A stretch of DNA of 64,000 bases, from contig JAAQVN010000001.1 of assembly GCA_011754535.1 (NCBI GenBank), forward strand, positions 310,001 to 374,000. The letters run 5' to 3'. Made by a program: the position numbers and the translations under genes. Positions 1 to 12,569 of this stretch are shown here, in pieces. Numbering within the stretch: the first letter of the stretch is position 1; each line of letters begins with the position of its first letter. The notes beneath the pieces were generated by a model that searched no databases, was not told the origin of the DNA, and worked only from the letters and a program-made list of their open reading frames with translations. This DNA is from Enterobacter asburiae (lineage in GTDB: Bacteria; Pseudomonadota; Gammaproteobacteria; Enterobacterales; Enterobacteriaceae).

Positions 1-324
1 CTGCCGGTGAAGCCGACGACGGTGACCGTGATGGGGCTTATCAGCAGCCCGGGTAAAAAGCCCTTTACGCCCGGCCGCGACGTGGCAAGCTATCTTGACG
101 AACAAAGCCTGCTGAGCGGCGCGGATAACAGCTACGCATGGATTATTTATCCCGACGGGCATACGCAAAAAGCGCCGGTGGCGTACTGGAATAAACGCCA
201 TATCGAACCCATGCCGGGCAGCATCATTTTTGTCGGTTTTGCCGACCATTTCTGGACGAAGGCATATGACGGGCTTAACGCCGATATCCTTCACTCCCTG
301 ACACAGCGGATACCGGAAGAATGA
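1..324 (+). CDS. yjbG: YjbG, GfcC-family exopolysaccharide protein (3' part)
   Basis: This is the C-terminal 107 codons of a gene whose 5' end lies outside the window; the frame is open from base 1. The fragment looks like the end of the GfcC/YjbG family, periplasmic proteins of about 245 residues encoded in exopolysaccharide operons (yjbEFGH, gfcABCDE). Its stop overlaps the ATG of the next gene by 4 bases (ATGA), which indicates translational coupling with yjbH. The assignment rests mostly on the neighbour being a clear YjbH and on the order matching the E. coli yjbEFGH operon. The first in-frame start-like codon (GTG at 7) is not the true start. Confidence 0.8.
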   Translation: MPVKPTTVTVMGLISSPGKKPFTPGRDVASYLDEQSLLSGADNSYAWIIYPDGHTQKAPVAYWNKRHIEPMPGSIIFVGFADHFWTKAYDGLNADILHSLTQRIPEE

Positions 325-2417
325 AAAGAACCTATCTCTACAGCATGCTGGCGCTCTGCGTAAGCGCCGCCTGCCATGCAGAAACGTATCCGGCACCTGT
401 TGGCCCGTCTCAGTCAGACTTCGGCGGCGTCGGTTTACTGCAAACGCCTACCGCGCGCATGGCGCGTGAAGGGGAAATTAGCCTGAACTACCGCGATAAC
501 GACCAGTATCGCTACTATTCCGCCTCCGTACAGCTTTTCCCGTGGCTCGAAACCACGCTGCGCTACACCGACGTGCGTACGAAACAGTACAGCAGCGTCG
601 ACGCCTTCTCCGGCGATCAGACCTACAAAGATAAAGCCTTCGACGTCAAGCTGCGCCTGTGGGAAGAGAGCTACTGGATGCCGCAGGTCTCCGTGGGTGC
701 AAAAGATATCGGCGGGACCGGCCTGTTTGATGCGGAATACATCGTGGCCAGCAAAGCCTGGGGGCCGTTTGACTTCTCTCTGGGGCTTGGCTGGGGTTAT
801 CTCGGCACCAGCGGCAACGTCAAAAACCCGTTCTGTACCTACAGCGATAAATTCTGCTATCGCGATAACAGCTACAAGAAAGCGGGCTCCATCAACGGCG
901 ATCAGATGTTCCATGGTCCGGCCTCGCTGTTCGGCGGCGTGGAATACCAGACACCGTGGCAGCCGCTGCGCCTGAAGCTGGAGTACGAAGGGAACGACTA
1001 CTCGCAGGACTTCGCCGGGAAGATTGAGCAGAAGAGCAAGTTTAACGTCGGCGCCATTTATCGCGTCACCGACTGGGCCGACGTTAACCTCAGCTACGAG
1101 CGCGGCAACACGGTGATGTTTGGCTTCACGCTGCGCACTAACTTTAACGACATGCGGCCGCACTACAACGATAACGCGCGGCCTGCCTACCGGCCGGAGC
1201 CGCAGGATGCGATTCTGCAGCACTCCGTGGTGGCAAACCAGCTGACGCTGTTGAAATACAACGCCGGTCTGGCCGATCCGAAAATTCAGGTGAAAGGCGA
1301 TACGCTGTACGTCACCGGCGAGCAGGTGAAATACCGCGACTCGCGGGAAGGGATCGAACGCGCCAACCGGATCGTGATGAACGATCTCCCGGACGGGATC
1401 CGCACGATCCGCGTGACGGAGAACCGCCTGAATCTGCCTCAGGTTACAACCGAAACCGATGTCGCCAGCCTCAAGCGCCACCTGGAAGGAGAACCGCTCG
1501 GGCATGAAACCGAGCTGGTGCAAAAACGCGTAGAGCCGATCGTGCCGGAAACCACCGAGCAGGGCTGGTATATCGACAAATCACGCTTTGATTTCCATAT
1601 CGATCCGGTGCTGAACCAGTCCGTCGGCGGGCCGGAAAACTTCTACATGTATCAACTGGGTGCGATGGCGACGGCGGATCTGTGGGTCACCGATCACCTG
1701 TTGACCACCGGTAGCCTGTTCGGCAACATCGCGAACAACTACGACAAGTTTAACTACACCAACCCGCCGAACGACTCGAAGCTGCCGCGCGTGCGTACCC
1801 GCGTGCGTGAATACGTGCAGAACGATGTCTATGTGAATAACCTGCAGGCCAACTACTTCCAGTATTTCGGCAACGGCTTCTACGGCCAGGTTTACGGGGG
1901 CTACCTGGAGACTATGTTCGGTGGCGCGGGAGCGGAGGTGCTGTATCGTCCCGTCGACAGCAACTGGGCGTTCGGGATTGATGCCAACTACGTTAAGCAG
2001 CGTGACTGGCGCAGCGCGCAGGACATGATGAAGTTCACCGACTACAGCGTCAAAACCGGCCACCTGACCGCCTACTGGACGCCGTCGTTCGCGCAGGACG
2101 TACTGGTGAAAGCCAGCGTCGGCCAGTATCTGGCGGGCGATAAGGGCGGCACGCTGGATATCTCCAAACACTTCGACAGCGGCGTCGTGGTGGGCGGCTA
2201 CGCCACCATCACCAACGTCTCGCCGGACGAATACGGGGAAGGGGACTTCACCAAAGGGGTCTACGTGTCGATTCCGCTGGATCTCTTCTCGTCAGGTCCG
2301 ACCCGCAGCCGCGCGGCGGTGGGCTGGACGCCGCTGACGCGTGACGGGGGCCAGCAGCTTGGGCGTAAGTTCCAGCTGTATGACATGACCAGCGATAAGA
2401 ACATTAACTTCCGCTGA
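321..2417 (+). CDS. yjbH: YjbH, outer-membrane exopolysaccharide-associated lipoprotein/barrel protein
   Basis: A 698-residue protein, the same length as E. coli YjbH (DUF940 family; paralogue of GfcD). Residues 1-20 form a Sec signal peptide ending CHA, so cleavage is expected before ETYP. The rest is rich in alternating aromatic and polar residues typical of outer-membrane beta structure. The family belongs to the yjbEFGH operon, which in E. coli is under Rcs control and linked to production of an extracellular polysaccharide; the exact molecular role is unknown. It overlaps yjbG by 4 bases and is the last gene of the operon, followed by a REP-like palindrome pair. Confidence 0.93.
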   Translation: MKRTYLYSMLALCVSAACHAETYPAPVGPSQSDFGGVGLLQTPTARMAREGEISLNYRDNDQYRYYSASVQLFPWLETTLRYTDVRTKQYSSVDAFSGDQTYKDKAFDVKLRLWEESYWMPQVSVGAKDIGGTGLFDAEYIVASKAWGPFDFSLGLGWGYLGTSGNVKNPFCTYSDKFCYRDNSYKKAGSINGDQMFHGPASLFGGVEYQTPWQPLRLKLEYEGNDYSQDFAGKIEQKSKFNVGAIYRVTDWADVNLSYERGNTVMFGFTLRTNFNDMRPHYNDNARPAYRPEPQDAILQHSVVANQLTLLKYNAGLADPKIQVKGDTLYVTGEQVKYRDSREGIERANRIVMNDLPDGIRTIRVTENRLNLPQVTTETDVASLKRHLEGEPLGHETELVQKRVEPIVPETTEQGWYIDKSRFDFHIDPVLNQSVGGPENFYMYQLGAMATADLWVTDHLLTTGSLFGNIANNYDKFNYTNPPNDSKLPRVRTRVREYVQNDVYVNNLQANYFQYFGNGFYGQVYGGYLETMFGGAGAEVLYRPVDSNWAFGIDANYVKQRDWRSAQDMMKFTDYSVKTGHLTAYWTPSFAQDVLVKASVGQYLAGDKGGTLDISKHFDSGVVVGGYATITNVSPDEYGEGDFTKGVYVSIPLDLFSSGPTRSRAAVGWTPLTRDGGQQLGRKFQLYDMTSDKNINFR

Positions 2418-2423
2418 TGCTTC

Positions 2424-2494
2424 ACGCCGGGCGGCACTGCGTTTGCCCGGCCTACGGTTTTTGTAGGCCCGGTAAGCGCAGCGCCACCGGGCGA
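2424..2494. repeat. REP-like inverted pair after yjbH
   Basis: Two GC-rich palindromic units in inverted orientation (GCCGGGCGGC...GCCCGGCCTACG, then GTAGGCCCGGTAAGCG...CACCGGGC). They match the CCGGCCTAC-type REP/BIME elements of enterobacteria found between genes. They lie in the yjbH-psiE gap and probably stabilise or terminate the yjb transcript. Confidence 0.8.
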
Positions 2495-2579
2495 ATGCGC
2501 CAAACATAAACAAAAAATATAGATCTCCGTCACATTTTTGCGTTATACAGGAATCTCGCCCTGGAGAATGAGGTGCTGT

Positions 2580-2990
2580 ATGACATCCCTGACTCGCCCG
2601 CGCGTTGAGTTTATCTCAACCATCCTCCAGACCGTGCTGAACCTCGGTCTGTTGAGCCTTGGCCTGATCCTGGTCGTCTTTCTCGGTAAAGAGACGGTGC
2701 ATCTGGCGGATGTGCTGTTCGCCCCTGAGCAAACCAGCAAATATGCGCTGGTGGAAGGCCTGGTGGTCTACTTTCTCTACTTTGAATTTATCGCCCTGAT
2801 TGTGAAGTACTTTCAGTCCGGCTTTCACTTCCCGCTGCGCTATTTTGTCTACATTGGCATCACTGCGATTGTGCGGCTGATCATCGTCGATCATAAGTCT
2901 CCGCTCGACGTGCTGATCTACTCGGCGGCGATCCTGCTGCTGGTGATTACCCTCTGGCTGTGCAATTCGAAGCGGCTGAAACGGGAATAA
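2580..2990 (+). CDS. psiE: PsiE, phosphate-starvation-inducible membrane protein
   Basis: A 136-residue protein starting [11 protein letters not shown], nearly identical to E. coli PsiE in sequence and length. The longer open frame upstream is not used: the ATG at 2580 has a GAGG Shine-Dalgarno 7 bases before it and gives the family length. It has four hydrophobic segments (about residues 15-35, 55-75, 80-100, 108-128) and a basic C-terminus, so it is an inner-membrane protein of unknown function. In E. coli it is induced by PhoB. A weak direct repeat resembling a Pho box (CCGTCAC at 2527, then a TTGCGTTA half) precedes it. The xylE gene that follows psiE in E. coli is absent here. Confidence 0.93.
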   Translation: MTSLTRPRVEFISTILQTVLNLGLLSLGLILVVFLGKETVHLADVLFAPEQTSKYALVEGLVVYFLYFEFIALIVKYFQSGFHFPLRYFVYIGITAIVRLIIVDHKSPLDVLIYSAAILLLVITLWLCNSKRLKRE

Positions 2991-3014
2991 AAAAATGGCG
3001 GCCCGAAGGCCGCC
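2988..3014 (-). terminator. Intrinsic terminator of malEFG
   Basis: Perfect 7-bp stem GGCGGCC/GGCCGCC with a 4-base loop (2997-3014). On the minus strand it is followed by a U-run (A-run at 2988-2995 on the plus strand). It also faces the end of psiE and could act weakly in that direction. Confidence 0.85.
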
Positions 3015-3090
3015 GAATAACAGTCACAAGTTGGGTCAATACAATACGTCTAAAGTTGAGGGTTGCAGTGGCATAACAGATGAAACTTAA
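2988..3090 (-). ncRNA. Possible MalH-like sRNA from the malG 3' UTR
   Basis: About 70 nt lie between the malG stop codon and the strong terminator, a 3' UTR ending in a Rho-independent hairpin with a U-tail. In E. coli the 3' end of malEFG gives rise to the Hfq-bound sRNA MalH. Position and architecture fit, but I have not aligned the RNA, so this is an inference by position. Confidence 0.35.
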
Positions 3091-3977
3091 CCTTTCACGC
3101 CGCCCGCCGTCAGGCCGTTGACCAGCCAGCGCTGGGCCAGCAGGAACACCACGGTAATCGGGATGGCGGAGAGTACGGCCGCCGCGGCAAAATCGCCCCA
3201 CAGGTAGTTTTGCGGGTTGAGGTATTGTTGCATGCCTACGGCCAGGGTGTAGCTGTTCACATCGCGCAGTAACAGTGAGGCAACCGGTACTTCGGTGATC
3301 GCCGCGATAAACGACAGGATAAACACCACCGCCAGAATCGGCACGGACAGCGGCAGCAGCACCAGACGGAACGCCTGCCACGGGGTGGCACCGTCCAGCG
3401 ACGCCGCCTCTTCCAGCGAGCCGTCGATGGTTTCGAAATAGCCTTTGATGGTCCACACGTGCAGGGCAATACCGCCGAGATAGGCGAAGATCACGCCGCC
3501 GTGGGTATTCAGGCCGATAAACGGTACGTACTGGCCGAGACGGTCAAACAGAGCATACAACGCGACCAGAGACAGCACGGCCGGGAACATCTGGAAAATC
3601 AGCATGCCTTTTAGCAGCGTCGCTTTGCCCGGGAAACGCATGCGGGCAAAGGCATAAGCACAGGTGGTGGAGAGCGTCACGATGCCGATCGCGGTGATGG
3701 TCGCCACTTTCACCGAGTTCCACAGCCACAGCAGCACCGGGAACGGCGGCGGCGTGACGCGGCCATCCGCGTGCTCCACGCTGAAGCCCAACGCGAGCTT
3801 CCAGTGCTCCCAGGAGATTTCATCCGGGATCAGGCTCCCGGTGGCGAAGTTGCCCGAACGCAGGGAGATGGCGATGACCATCAGCAGCGGGAACATAATC
3901 GCCGCGATGAAAATCAGCAGGCCCAGGTGCGTCGCCAGGAGGCGCAGTTTCTGAGATTTGGGTTGTACCATTGCCAT
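3087..3977 (-). CDS. malG: MalG, maltose/maltodextrin ABC transporter permease
   Basis: 296 residues, the same length as E. coli MalG and highly similar. It is one of the two inner-membrane permeases of the MalFGK2 importer. Six hydrophobic segments are apparent, beginning near residue 17. The cytoplasmic EAA loop ([12 protein letters not shown], residues 189-200), which docks onto MalK, is intact. The C-terminal GGVKG tail, which in E. coli inserts into the MalK nucleotide site, is conserved. It is the third gene of malEFG, 14 bases after malF. Confidence 0.97.
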   Translation of the reverse strand: MAMVQPKSQKLRLLATHLGLLIFIAAIMFPLLMVIAISLRSGNFATGSLIPDEISWEHWKLALGFSVEHADGRVTPPPFPVLLWLWNSVKVATITAIGIVTLSTTCAYAFARMRFPGKATLLKGMLIFQMFPAVLSLVALYALFDRLGQYVPFIGLNTHGGVIFAYLGGIALHVWTIKGYFETIDGSLEEAASLDGATPWQAFRLVLLPLSVPILAVVFILSFIAAITEVPVASLLLRDVNSYTLAVGMQQYLNPQNYLWGDFAAAAVLSAIPITVVFLLAQRWLVNGLTAGGVKG

Positions 3978-3991
3978 GTTCAGTGCCCTCC

Positions 3992-5536
3992 TTAGTCAAA
4001 TTTCATACGTGTGGCTTTCAGGTTCACAATCGCCAGGGCGCCAACCAGCAGGAAGATCAGGGTGGCAATCGCTGCCGCCAGGCCGAAGTCCTGACCGCCG
4101 CCGCCCTCGAAGGCGATACGGTAGGTGTAGCTCACGAGCAGGTCGGTATAACCTGCCGGCGTCGTGGTGCCAAGGCGGTCCGGACCACCGTTGGTCAACA
4201 GCTGAATCAGCACGAAGTTGTTAAAGTTAAAGGCGAAGCTGGCAATCATCAGCGGCGTCAGCGGCTTAATGAGCAGCGGCAGCGTAATTTTAAAGAAATT
4301 CTGGAACGGACCTGCGCCATCCATCGCCGAGGCTTCATACAGATCGTCCGGGATAGCCTTCAGCAGGCCCATGCACAGGATCATCATGTACGGATAACCC
4401 AGCCAGGTGTTCACGATGATAATCATCGAACGGGCGGTGGTCGGGTCGCTGAACCAGGCCGGTTTGATACCGAACAGCGCGCTCAGCATCATGTTGATTT
4501 CACCGAAGCTCTGGTTAAACAGTCCTTTGAAAATCAGAATCGAGATAAACGACGGTACGGCGTAGGGCAGAATCAGCAGCACGCGGTAAATCGCTTTGCC
4601 TTTCAGCGACTCCCACTGCACGAGACAGGCCAGCACCATGCCCACGGCCACGGTCAGGATCACCGTCAGCACCGAGAACACCACCGTCCAGACGAAGATG
4701 GCAAAGAACGGTTTCTGGATGCCTTCGTCGGTAAACACGCGGGTAAAGTTGTCCCAGCCGATGGTGACGGTGTAGCCCGGGCTGAGCTTGTCATCACCCC
4801 ATTTTCCGTCGGCGGTAATGGATTGATAGAAACCAATGTCGTTATTCGGACGGTACTTCACGCCGCTCTGGTTGTTGGTCAGCGTACCGTCATCCGCCAG
4901 GGTATAAAGCGGCTGCGTGCCGGAGAACTGGCGCAGCGAGCTCATGGTGACTTTGCTTTCGTCTGGCAGCACGGCGGTGAGCTGGGTCAGCGCCTGACGG
5001 TTCTGGGTGATGATACGCAGGTTGGCACGTTCACCTTCCGGCAGGGCCGCAGCCTCTTTTAAGGCCAGCTTCTGCTCGCCGCCAAATTTGAACGCGTCGG
5101 AAATATAGTTTTTGCCGCTCTCACCGTCGGTAAGCGCTAACTTCCACTCGTCACCCGCAGGATAAAGGCCGAAGTTAAAGGTTTTACCCGCCTGATAAGA
5201 GCGATCAAGAAGCACCTGCTGGGCGCGTTCCTGCGCAAGCTGGTTGGTGCTGCTGTAGTTGGTGAACGCAATGGCGATGGTGCAGATCAGTGGGAACAGG
5301 ACAAACAGCCCCATCCCGGCCACGCCCGGGTAAACATAACGCCAGGCATAGGCTTTACGGTTGGCGAAAATATACAGGCCAGCAGAGCTCAGGATCAGCG
5401 TCATGATGGCAAACAGATATTCCCCTTGTACGTACATTAAAACAACAAGGTAACCCACCAGCAGACACAGCAGACCGATCGCTGACCACTTCAGCGCGTC
5501 GCTTTGCCACCAGTGCTTCTTTTTAATGACATCCAT
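3992..5536 (-). CDS. malF: MalF, maltose/maltodextrin ABC transporter permease
   Basis: 514 residues, matching E. coli MalF. After three N-terminal hydrophobic segments there is the large periplasmic P2 domain (roughly residues 93-275) characteristic of enterobacterial MalF, then five more membrane segments. The EAA motif reads [12 protein letters not shown] near residue 400. It pairs with MalG to form the translocation pore and receives maltose from MalE. It is the middle gene of malEFG; a palindromic repeat pair separates it from malE, as REP elements do in E. coli, where they lower malF expression relative to malE. Confidence 0.97.
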   Translation of the reverse strand: MDVIKKKHWWQSDALKWSAIGLLCLLVGYLVVLMYVQGEYLFAIMTLILSSAGLYIFANRKAYAWRYVYPGVAGMGLFVLFPLICTIAIAFTNYSSTNQLAQERAQQVLLDRSYQAGKTFNFGLYPAGDEWKLALTDGESGKNYISDAFKFGGEQKLALKEAAALPEGERANLRIITQNRQALTQLTAVLPDESKVTMSSLRQFSGTQPLYTLADDGTLTNNQSGVKYRPNNDIGFYQSITADGKWGDDKLSPGYTVTIGWDNFTRVFTDEGIQKPFFAIFVWTVVFSVLTVILTVAVGMVLACLVQWESLKGKAIYRVLLILPYAVPSFISILIFKGLFNQSFGEINMMLSALFGIKPAWFSDPTTARSMIIIVNTWLGYPYMMILCMGLLKAIPDDLYEASAMDGAGPFQNFFKITLPLLIKPLTPLMIASFAFNFNNFVLIQLLTNGGPDRLGTTTPAGYTDLLVSYTYRIAFEGGGGQDFGLAAAIATLIFLLVGALAIVNLKATRMKFD

Positions 5537-5566
5537 GGGGTTCTTCCTCTACAACGTTTGATCTTT

Positions 5567-5654
5567 TCTCCCTCTCCTGGGGTAGAGGGCCGGGGTGAGG
5601 GCGTGCGGATAGCGACAACCCTCACCCTAACCCTCTCCCAGAGGGAGAGGGGAC
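5567..5654. repeat. Head-to-head CCCTCTCCC repeat pair between malE and malF
   Basis: Two copies of the dispersed CTCCCTCTCC...GAGAGGG...GGGGTGAGGGC element in opposite orientation, together able to form a long hairpin. It sits in the malE-malF gap on the operon transcript, so it probably protects malE mRNA and reduces malF expression. Confidence 0.8.
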
Positions 5655-5661
5655 TACGGCA

Positions 5662-7222
<1,561 letters not shown>

Positions 7223-8332
7223 ATGGCGAGCGTACAGCTGCGTAATGTAACGAAAGCCTGGGGCGACGTAGTGGTGTCGAAAGACATCAATCTGGACATC
7301 ACTGAAGGCGAATTCGTGGTGTTTGTGGGCCCATCAGGCTGTGGTAAATCTACTCTGCTGCGTATGATTGCCGGTCTTGAAACCATCACCAGCGGCGATT
7401 TGCTGATCGGTGATACCCGAATGAACGACATCCCGCCTGCCGAACGTGGCGTAGGCATGGTGTTCCAGTCTTATGCACTTTATCCCCATCTTTCCGTTGC
7501 CGAGAACATGTCTTTTGGCCTGAAGCTGGCCGGGGCAAAAAAAGAGGTCATTAACCAGCGCGTTACGCAGGTGGCGGAAGTGTTACAGCTGGCGCACCTG
7601 CTGGAGCGTAAACCGAAAGCGCTTTCCGGTGGTCAGCGTCAGCGTGTGGCGATTGGCCGTACGCTGGTGGCCGAGCCGCGCGTGTTCCTGCTCGATGAAC
7701 CTCTCTCTAACCTGGATGCCGCGCTGCGCGTCCAGATGCGTATCGAAATCTCCCGTCTGCACAAGCGTCTTGGCCGCACGATGATTTACGTCACCCACGA
7801 TCAGGTCGAAGCGATGACTCTGGCTGACAAAATCGTGGTGCTGGACGCCGGTCGCGTGGCGCAGGTGGGCAAACCGCTGGAGCTCTATCACTACCCGGCA
7901 GACCGCTTTGTTGCGGGCTTTATTGGCTCGCCAAAGATGAACTTCCTGCCCGTTAAAGTGACGGCGACGGCGATTGAACAGGTACAGGTGGAGCTGCCAA
8001 ACCGTCAGCAAGTCTGGCTACCGGTGGACAGCGCCAACGTACAGGTCGGGGCAAATATGTCCCTCGGTATCCGTCCTGAGCATCTGCTGCCAAGCCACAT
8101 TGCGGATGTGACGCTGGAAGGTGAAGTTCAGGTCGTCGAACAGCTTGGTCACGAAACACAGATTCATATCCAGATCCCCGCCATCCGTCAGAACCTGGTC
8201 TACCGCCAGAATGACGTGGTGTTGGTAGAAGAGGGTGCCACATTCGCTATCGGCTTGCCGCCAGAGCGTTGCCATCTGTTCCGTGAGGATGGCACTGCAT
8301 GTCGTCGGCTGCATAAAGAGCCAGGCGTTTAA
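7223..8332 (+). CDS. malK: MalK, ATPase of the maltose importer and MalT inhibitor
   Basis: 369 residues (E. coli 371). Walker [10 protein letters not shown] at 36-44, Q-loop Q82, signature LSGGQ at 134-138, Walker B LLDEP at 156-160 and switch His192 are all present. The C-terminal regulatory domain (from about 235) is conserved, including the region that binds MalT and EIIA-Glc. Two residues are missing relative to E. coli in the linker near VELPNRQQ (about residue 270). It is first of malK-lamB-malM, with SD GGGAGAAGG before the ATG. Confidence 0.97.
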   Translation: MASVQLRNVTKAWGDVVVSKDINLDITEGEFVVFVGPSGCGKSTLLRMIAGLETITSGDLLIGDTRMNDIPPAERGVGMVFQSYALYPHLSVAENMSFGLKLAGAKKEVINQRVTQVAEVLQLAHLLERKPKALSGGQRQRVAIGRTLVAEPRVFLLDEPLSNLDAALRVQMRIEISRLHKRLGRTMIYVTHDQVEAMTLADKIVVLDAGRVAQVGKPLELYHYPADRFVAGFIGSPKMNFLPVKVTATAIEQVQVELPNRQQVWLPVDSANVQVGANMSLGIRPEHLLPSHIADVTLEGEVQVVEQLGHETQIHIQIPAIRQNLVYRQNDVVLVEEGATFAIGLPPERCHLFREDGTACRRLHKEPGV

Positions 8333-8367
8333 GCAATCCCAAAAGAAGACACGAAACCGACAGGTGA

Positions 8368-9741
<1,374 letters not shown>

Positions 9742-9771
9742 TCCCGTCTTAATCTGACGTAATGACCAAAC

Positions 9772-9791
9772 TGAGGGGCGCAAGCCCCTCA
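9772..9791 (+). other. Intercistronic hairpin lamB-malM
   Basis: Perfect 8-bp stem TGAGGGGC/GCCCCTCA with a GCAA tetraloop and no U-run afterwards. Likely an mRNA-stabilising or attenuating structure between lamB and malM rather than a full terminator. Confidence 0.55.
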
Positions 9792-9854
9792 ATCCTTGGG
9801 ACGGCGCGCTATTGCCTGGCTACCGCTGAACCTGTGCATTTTGAGGTGATAACA

Positions 9855-10808
9855 ATGAAAATGAACAAAACTCTCCTTGCCCTTTGTTTATCCGCAGGGC
9901 TGCTGGCAAGCGCGCCTGCCGTGACGCTCGCTAACGTCAATTTCGTTCCGCAAAACACAACATCTGCGCCAGCTATTCCGACAGCGGCACTGCAACAGCT
10001 TGTCTGGACGCCTGTCGATCAGTCTAAAACCCAGACTACCCAGCTCTCAACGGGCGGCCAGTCGCTTAATGTTCCGGGTATAACCGGCCCGGTCGCTGCT
10101 TATAGCGTACCCGCCAATATCGGTGAGCTGGCCATTACCCTGACCAGTGAAGTTAACAAGCAGACGAGCGTATTTGCGCCTAACGTGCTGATTCTCGATC
10201 AGAACATGACGCCATCAGCCTTTTTCCCAAGCGAATACTTTACCTACCAGGAGCCTGGCGTGATGAGCGCCGATCGTCTGGAAGGCGTCATGCGCCTGAC
10301 CCCTGCGCTGGGCCAGCAAAAACTCTACGTGCTGGTCTTTACCACCGAGCAAGACCTCCAGAAGACCACCACGCTGCTCGATCCGGCTAAAGCCTACGCA
10401 AAAGGCACCGGTAACGCGGTTCCTGATATTCCAGACCCGATCGCTCGTCACGTCACCGACGGAACGTTAAAGCTGAAGGTGAAAACGAACAGCGGTTCCA
10501 GCGTGCTGGTCGGCCCGCTGTTTGGCTCCTCCGGTAACGGCCCTGTGACCGTGGGCAATACCGCAGCACCTGCTTACACCGCGCCTGCTGCCACGGCAGC
10601 CGCACCGGTCGCCGCCGCAGCGCCAGCCCCGGCGAAGAAAGCAGAGCCGGTACTGAACGACACCGAAGAGTACTTCAACAACGCCATTAAGCAGGCGGTG
10701 AAGCGCGGCGATGTCGATAAAGCGCTGAAGCTGCTTGATGAAGCCGAACGTTTAGGTTCAACCACTGCCCGTTCCACCTTTATCAGCAGTGTAAAAGGCA
10801 AGGGGTAA
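9855..10808 (+). CDS. malM: MalM, periplasmic maltose-regulon protein
   Basis: 317 residues (E. coli 306). Start at 9855 (MKMNKTLLALCLS), after TTGAGGTGATAACA; the upstream extension is not homologous. Signal peptide of about 26 residues. Function in the maltose regulon is not settled; it is periplasmic and co-regulated with LamB. The C-terminal helical part (NDTEEYFNNAIKQAVKRGD) is conserved. The linker before it is an Ala/Pro-rich stretch, longer than in E. coli, which accounts for the extra length. Confidence 0.94.
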   Translation: MKMNKTLLALCLSAGLLASAPAVTLANVNFVPQNTTSAPAIPTAALQQLVWTPVDQSKTQTTQLSTGGQSLNVPGITGPVAAYSVPANIGELAITLTSEVNKQTSVFAPNVLILDQNMTPSAFFPSEYFTYQEPGVMSADRLEGVMRLTPALGQQKLYVLVFTTEQDLQKTTTLLDPAKAYAKGTGNAVPDIPDPIARHVTDGTLKLKVKTNSGSSVLVGPLFGSSGNGPVTVGNTAAPAYTAPAATAAAPVAAAAPAPAKKAEPVLNDTEEYFNNAIKQAVKRGDVDKALKLLDEAERLGSTTARSTFISSVKGKG

Positions 10809-10842
10809 CCGTTTCCCCACAGTGCTGATTTGTTAGTAGTTT

Positions 10843-10870
10843 AGTGCGCCTGAGTGGGCGCACTTTTTTT
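10843..10870 (+). terminator. Intrinsic terminator after malM
   Basis: AGTGCGCC ... GGGCGCACT stem followed by a run of T. Ends the malK-lamB-malM transcript. Confidence 0.9.
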
Positions 10871-10988
10871 CGTATCCGCCATGCTGTTGCGCCCATGTTG
10901 CGATCGTGATCGTTAAATAACGTTTGGCCCCCCTCAATCCGTGTTTCTGCGATACAATGCCATTACGTTATGTATCGGAGAGTCTGGC

Positions 10989-11486
10989 ATGTCACACCCT
11001 GCGCTAACGCAACTGCGTGCGCTGCGCTATTTCGACCAAATACCTGCGCTTGATCCGCAGCAACTGGACTGGTTGTTGCTGGAAGATTCCATGACGAAAC
11101 GTTTTGAGCAACAGGGTAAAACGGTCACGGTGACCCTGATTCAGGAAGGGTTTGTCTCTGGCGATGAGATCGCCAGCGAGCTGCCGCTGCTGCCGCAGGA
11201 GGAACGCTACTGGCTGCGCGAAATTTTGCTCTGTGCCGATGGCGAACCCTGGCTTGCCGGGCGCACGGTGGTGCCCGAATCAACGCTTTCCGGGCCTGAG
11301 CTGGCGCTGCAGCGGCTGGGGAAAACGCCGCTGGGACGTTATCTCTTCACCTCATCTGAGCTGACCCGTGATTTTATTGAGATTGGTCGTGATGCCGAAC
11401 TGTGGGGGCGCCGTTCCCGCCTTCGCCTGAGCGGTAAGCCGTTAATCCTGACGGAGCTTTTTTTACCGGCATCACCGTTGTACTAA
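10989..11486 (+). CDS. ubiC: UbiC, chorismate pyruvate-lyase
   Basis: 165 residues, identical in length to E. coli UbiC. Start at 10989 (MSHPALTQL), the shared family start; the frame is open 16 codons upstream. It converts chorismate to 4-hydroxybenzoate and pyruvate, the first committed step of ubiquinone synthesis. Conserved residues include the Arg of [10 protein letters not shown] (about residue 39) and [13 protein letters not shown] near 135-147. Only 13 bp separate it from ubiA, so the two form an operon. Confidence 0.96.
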   Translation: MSHPALTQLRALRYFDQIPALDPQQLDWLLLEDSMTKRFEQQGKTVTVTLIQEGFVSGDEIASELPLLPQEERYWLREILLCADGEPWLAGRTVVPESTLSGPELALQRLGKTPLGRYLFTSSELTRDFIEIGRDAELWGRRSRLRLSGKPLILTELFLPASPLY

Positions 11487-11499
11487 GAGGAAGAAAAAA

Positions 11500-12369
11500 A
11501 TGGAGTGGAGCCTGACGCAGAATAAGCTGTTGGCGTATCACCGCTTAATGCGTACCGATAAACCCATTGGCGCGTTGCTGCTGCTGTGGCCGACCTTATG
11601 GGCGCTGTGGGTGGCCACGCCGGGCGTGCCGCCGCTGTGGATCCTGGGCGTGTTTGTTGCCGGCGTCTGGCTGATGCGCGCGGCGGGCTGCGTGGTGAAT
11701 GACTATGCCGATCGTAAATTTGACGGCCACGTAAAGCGTACTGCCAACCGCCCGCTACCCAGCGGCCAGGTGACCGGAAAAGAAGCCCGCGTGCTGTTCA
11801 TCGTTCTGGTGCTGCTCTCTTTCCTGCTGGTGTTAACTCTGAACACCATGACGATTCTGCTGTCCGTCGCAGCGCTGGCTCTGGCCTGGGTCTATCCCTT
11901 TATGAAGCGCTATACCCACCTGCCTCAGGTGGTGCTGGGGGCGGCGTTTGGCTGGTCGATTCCGATGGCGTTTGCAGCGGTTAGTGAGTCCTTACCGCTT
12001 AGCTGCTGGCTGATGTTCCTGGCAAATATTCTCTGGGCCGTAGCGTATGACACGCAATATGCGATGGTTGACCGCGACGATGACCTGAAAATAGGCATTA
12101 AATCGACCGCCATCCTCTTTGGTCGTCAGGACAAACTCATTATTGGCATTCTGCAGGTTGCGGTACTGGCGCTGATGGTCGCGATTGCGCGCCTGAACGG
12201 GCTGAACTGGGAATTTTACTGGTCGATACTGGTGGCGGGATTGCTGTTTGCCTACCAGCAGAAGCTGATTGCAAAACGCGAACGCGAAGCCTGTTTTAAG
12301 GCGTTTATGAACAATAACTATGTCGGTCTGGTGCTGTTTTTAGGGCTGGTCATGAGCTATTTTTCCTGA
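11500..12369 (+). CDS. ubiA: UbiA, 4-hydroxybenzoate octaprenyltransferase
   Basis: 289 residues (E. coli 290). A polytopic inner-membrane prenyltransferase with the two Asp-rich, Mg-diphosphate-binding motifs: NDYADRKFD at 67-75 and DRDDDLKIG near residue 190. It attaches the octaprenyl tail to 4-hydroxybenzoate in ubiquinone synthesis. It is second in ubiCA, with SD AGAGGAAG. In E. coli the next gene is the convergent plsB; here it is followed instead by a TRAP operon. Confidence 0.97.
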   Translation: MEWSLTQNKLLAYHRLMRTDKPIGALLLLWPTLWALWVATPGVPPLWILGVFVAGVWLMRAAGCVVNDYADRKFDGHVKRTANRPLPSGQVTGKEARVLFIVLVLLSFLLVLTLNTMTILLSVAALALAWVYPFMKRYTHLPQVVLGAAFGWSIPMAFAAVSESLPLSCWLMFLANILWAVAYDTQYAMVDRDDDLKIGIKSTAILFGRQDKLIIGILQVAVLALMVAIARLNGLNWEFYWSILVAGLLFAYQQKLIAKREREACFKAFMNNNYVGLVLFLGLVMSYFS

Positions 12370-12569
12370 TCGACGCGCGGTCGTGCCCTGCCGGGTATGA
12401 CCGCATCATCATCCTGCATTACCGCCCTCACAAATTTAAACCGTCGTTTCATAAATTCGCGCTTTTGTGAGGCGCTTCACCTACGCTTCTCCCGGGCTAG
12501 TCTATTTTCTAAGCGTAAAAAAATAAAACACTGTTTTAACGCTGACATCACTACCCTGGAGCTGACTCA
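12370..12569. promoter_or_regulatory. ubiA-TRAP intergenic region with palindromic operator candidate
   Basis: 200 bp. An inverted repeat GCGGTC/GACCGC (12377-12404) could end ubiA transcription, though no T-run follows. A perfect 15-bp palindrome TAAAACACTGTTTTA lies at 12524-12538, 31 bp before the dctP-type start codon, flanked by AGCGT (12512) and ACGCT (12539). Its place suggests a repressor or activator site for the TRAP operon. No regulator gene is adjacent. Confidence 0.45.

Noticed and set aside
435..1523. 362-codon minus-strand frame inside yjbH
   Set aside because: Antisense shadow of a conserved gene, unusual composition, no ribosome site, no recognisable domain.
2261..2533. Possible yjbT on the minus strand between yjbH and psiE
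   Set aside because: The frame lies mostly inside yjbH and the REP pair, has no ribosome site, and does not resemble YjbT.
3971..5062. 363-codon plus-strand frame inside malF
   Set aside because: Antisense shadow; malF on the other strand is full length and clearly homologous.
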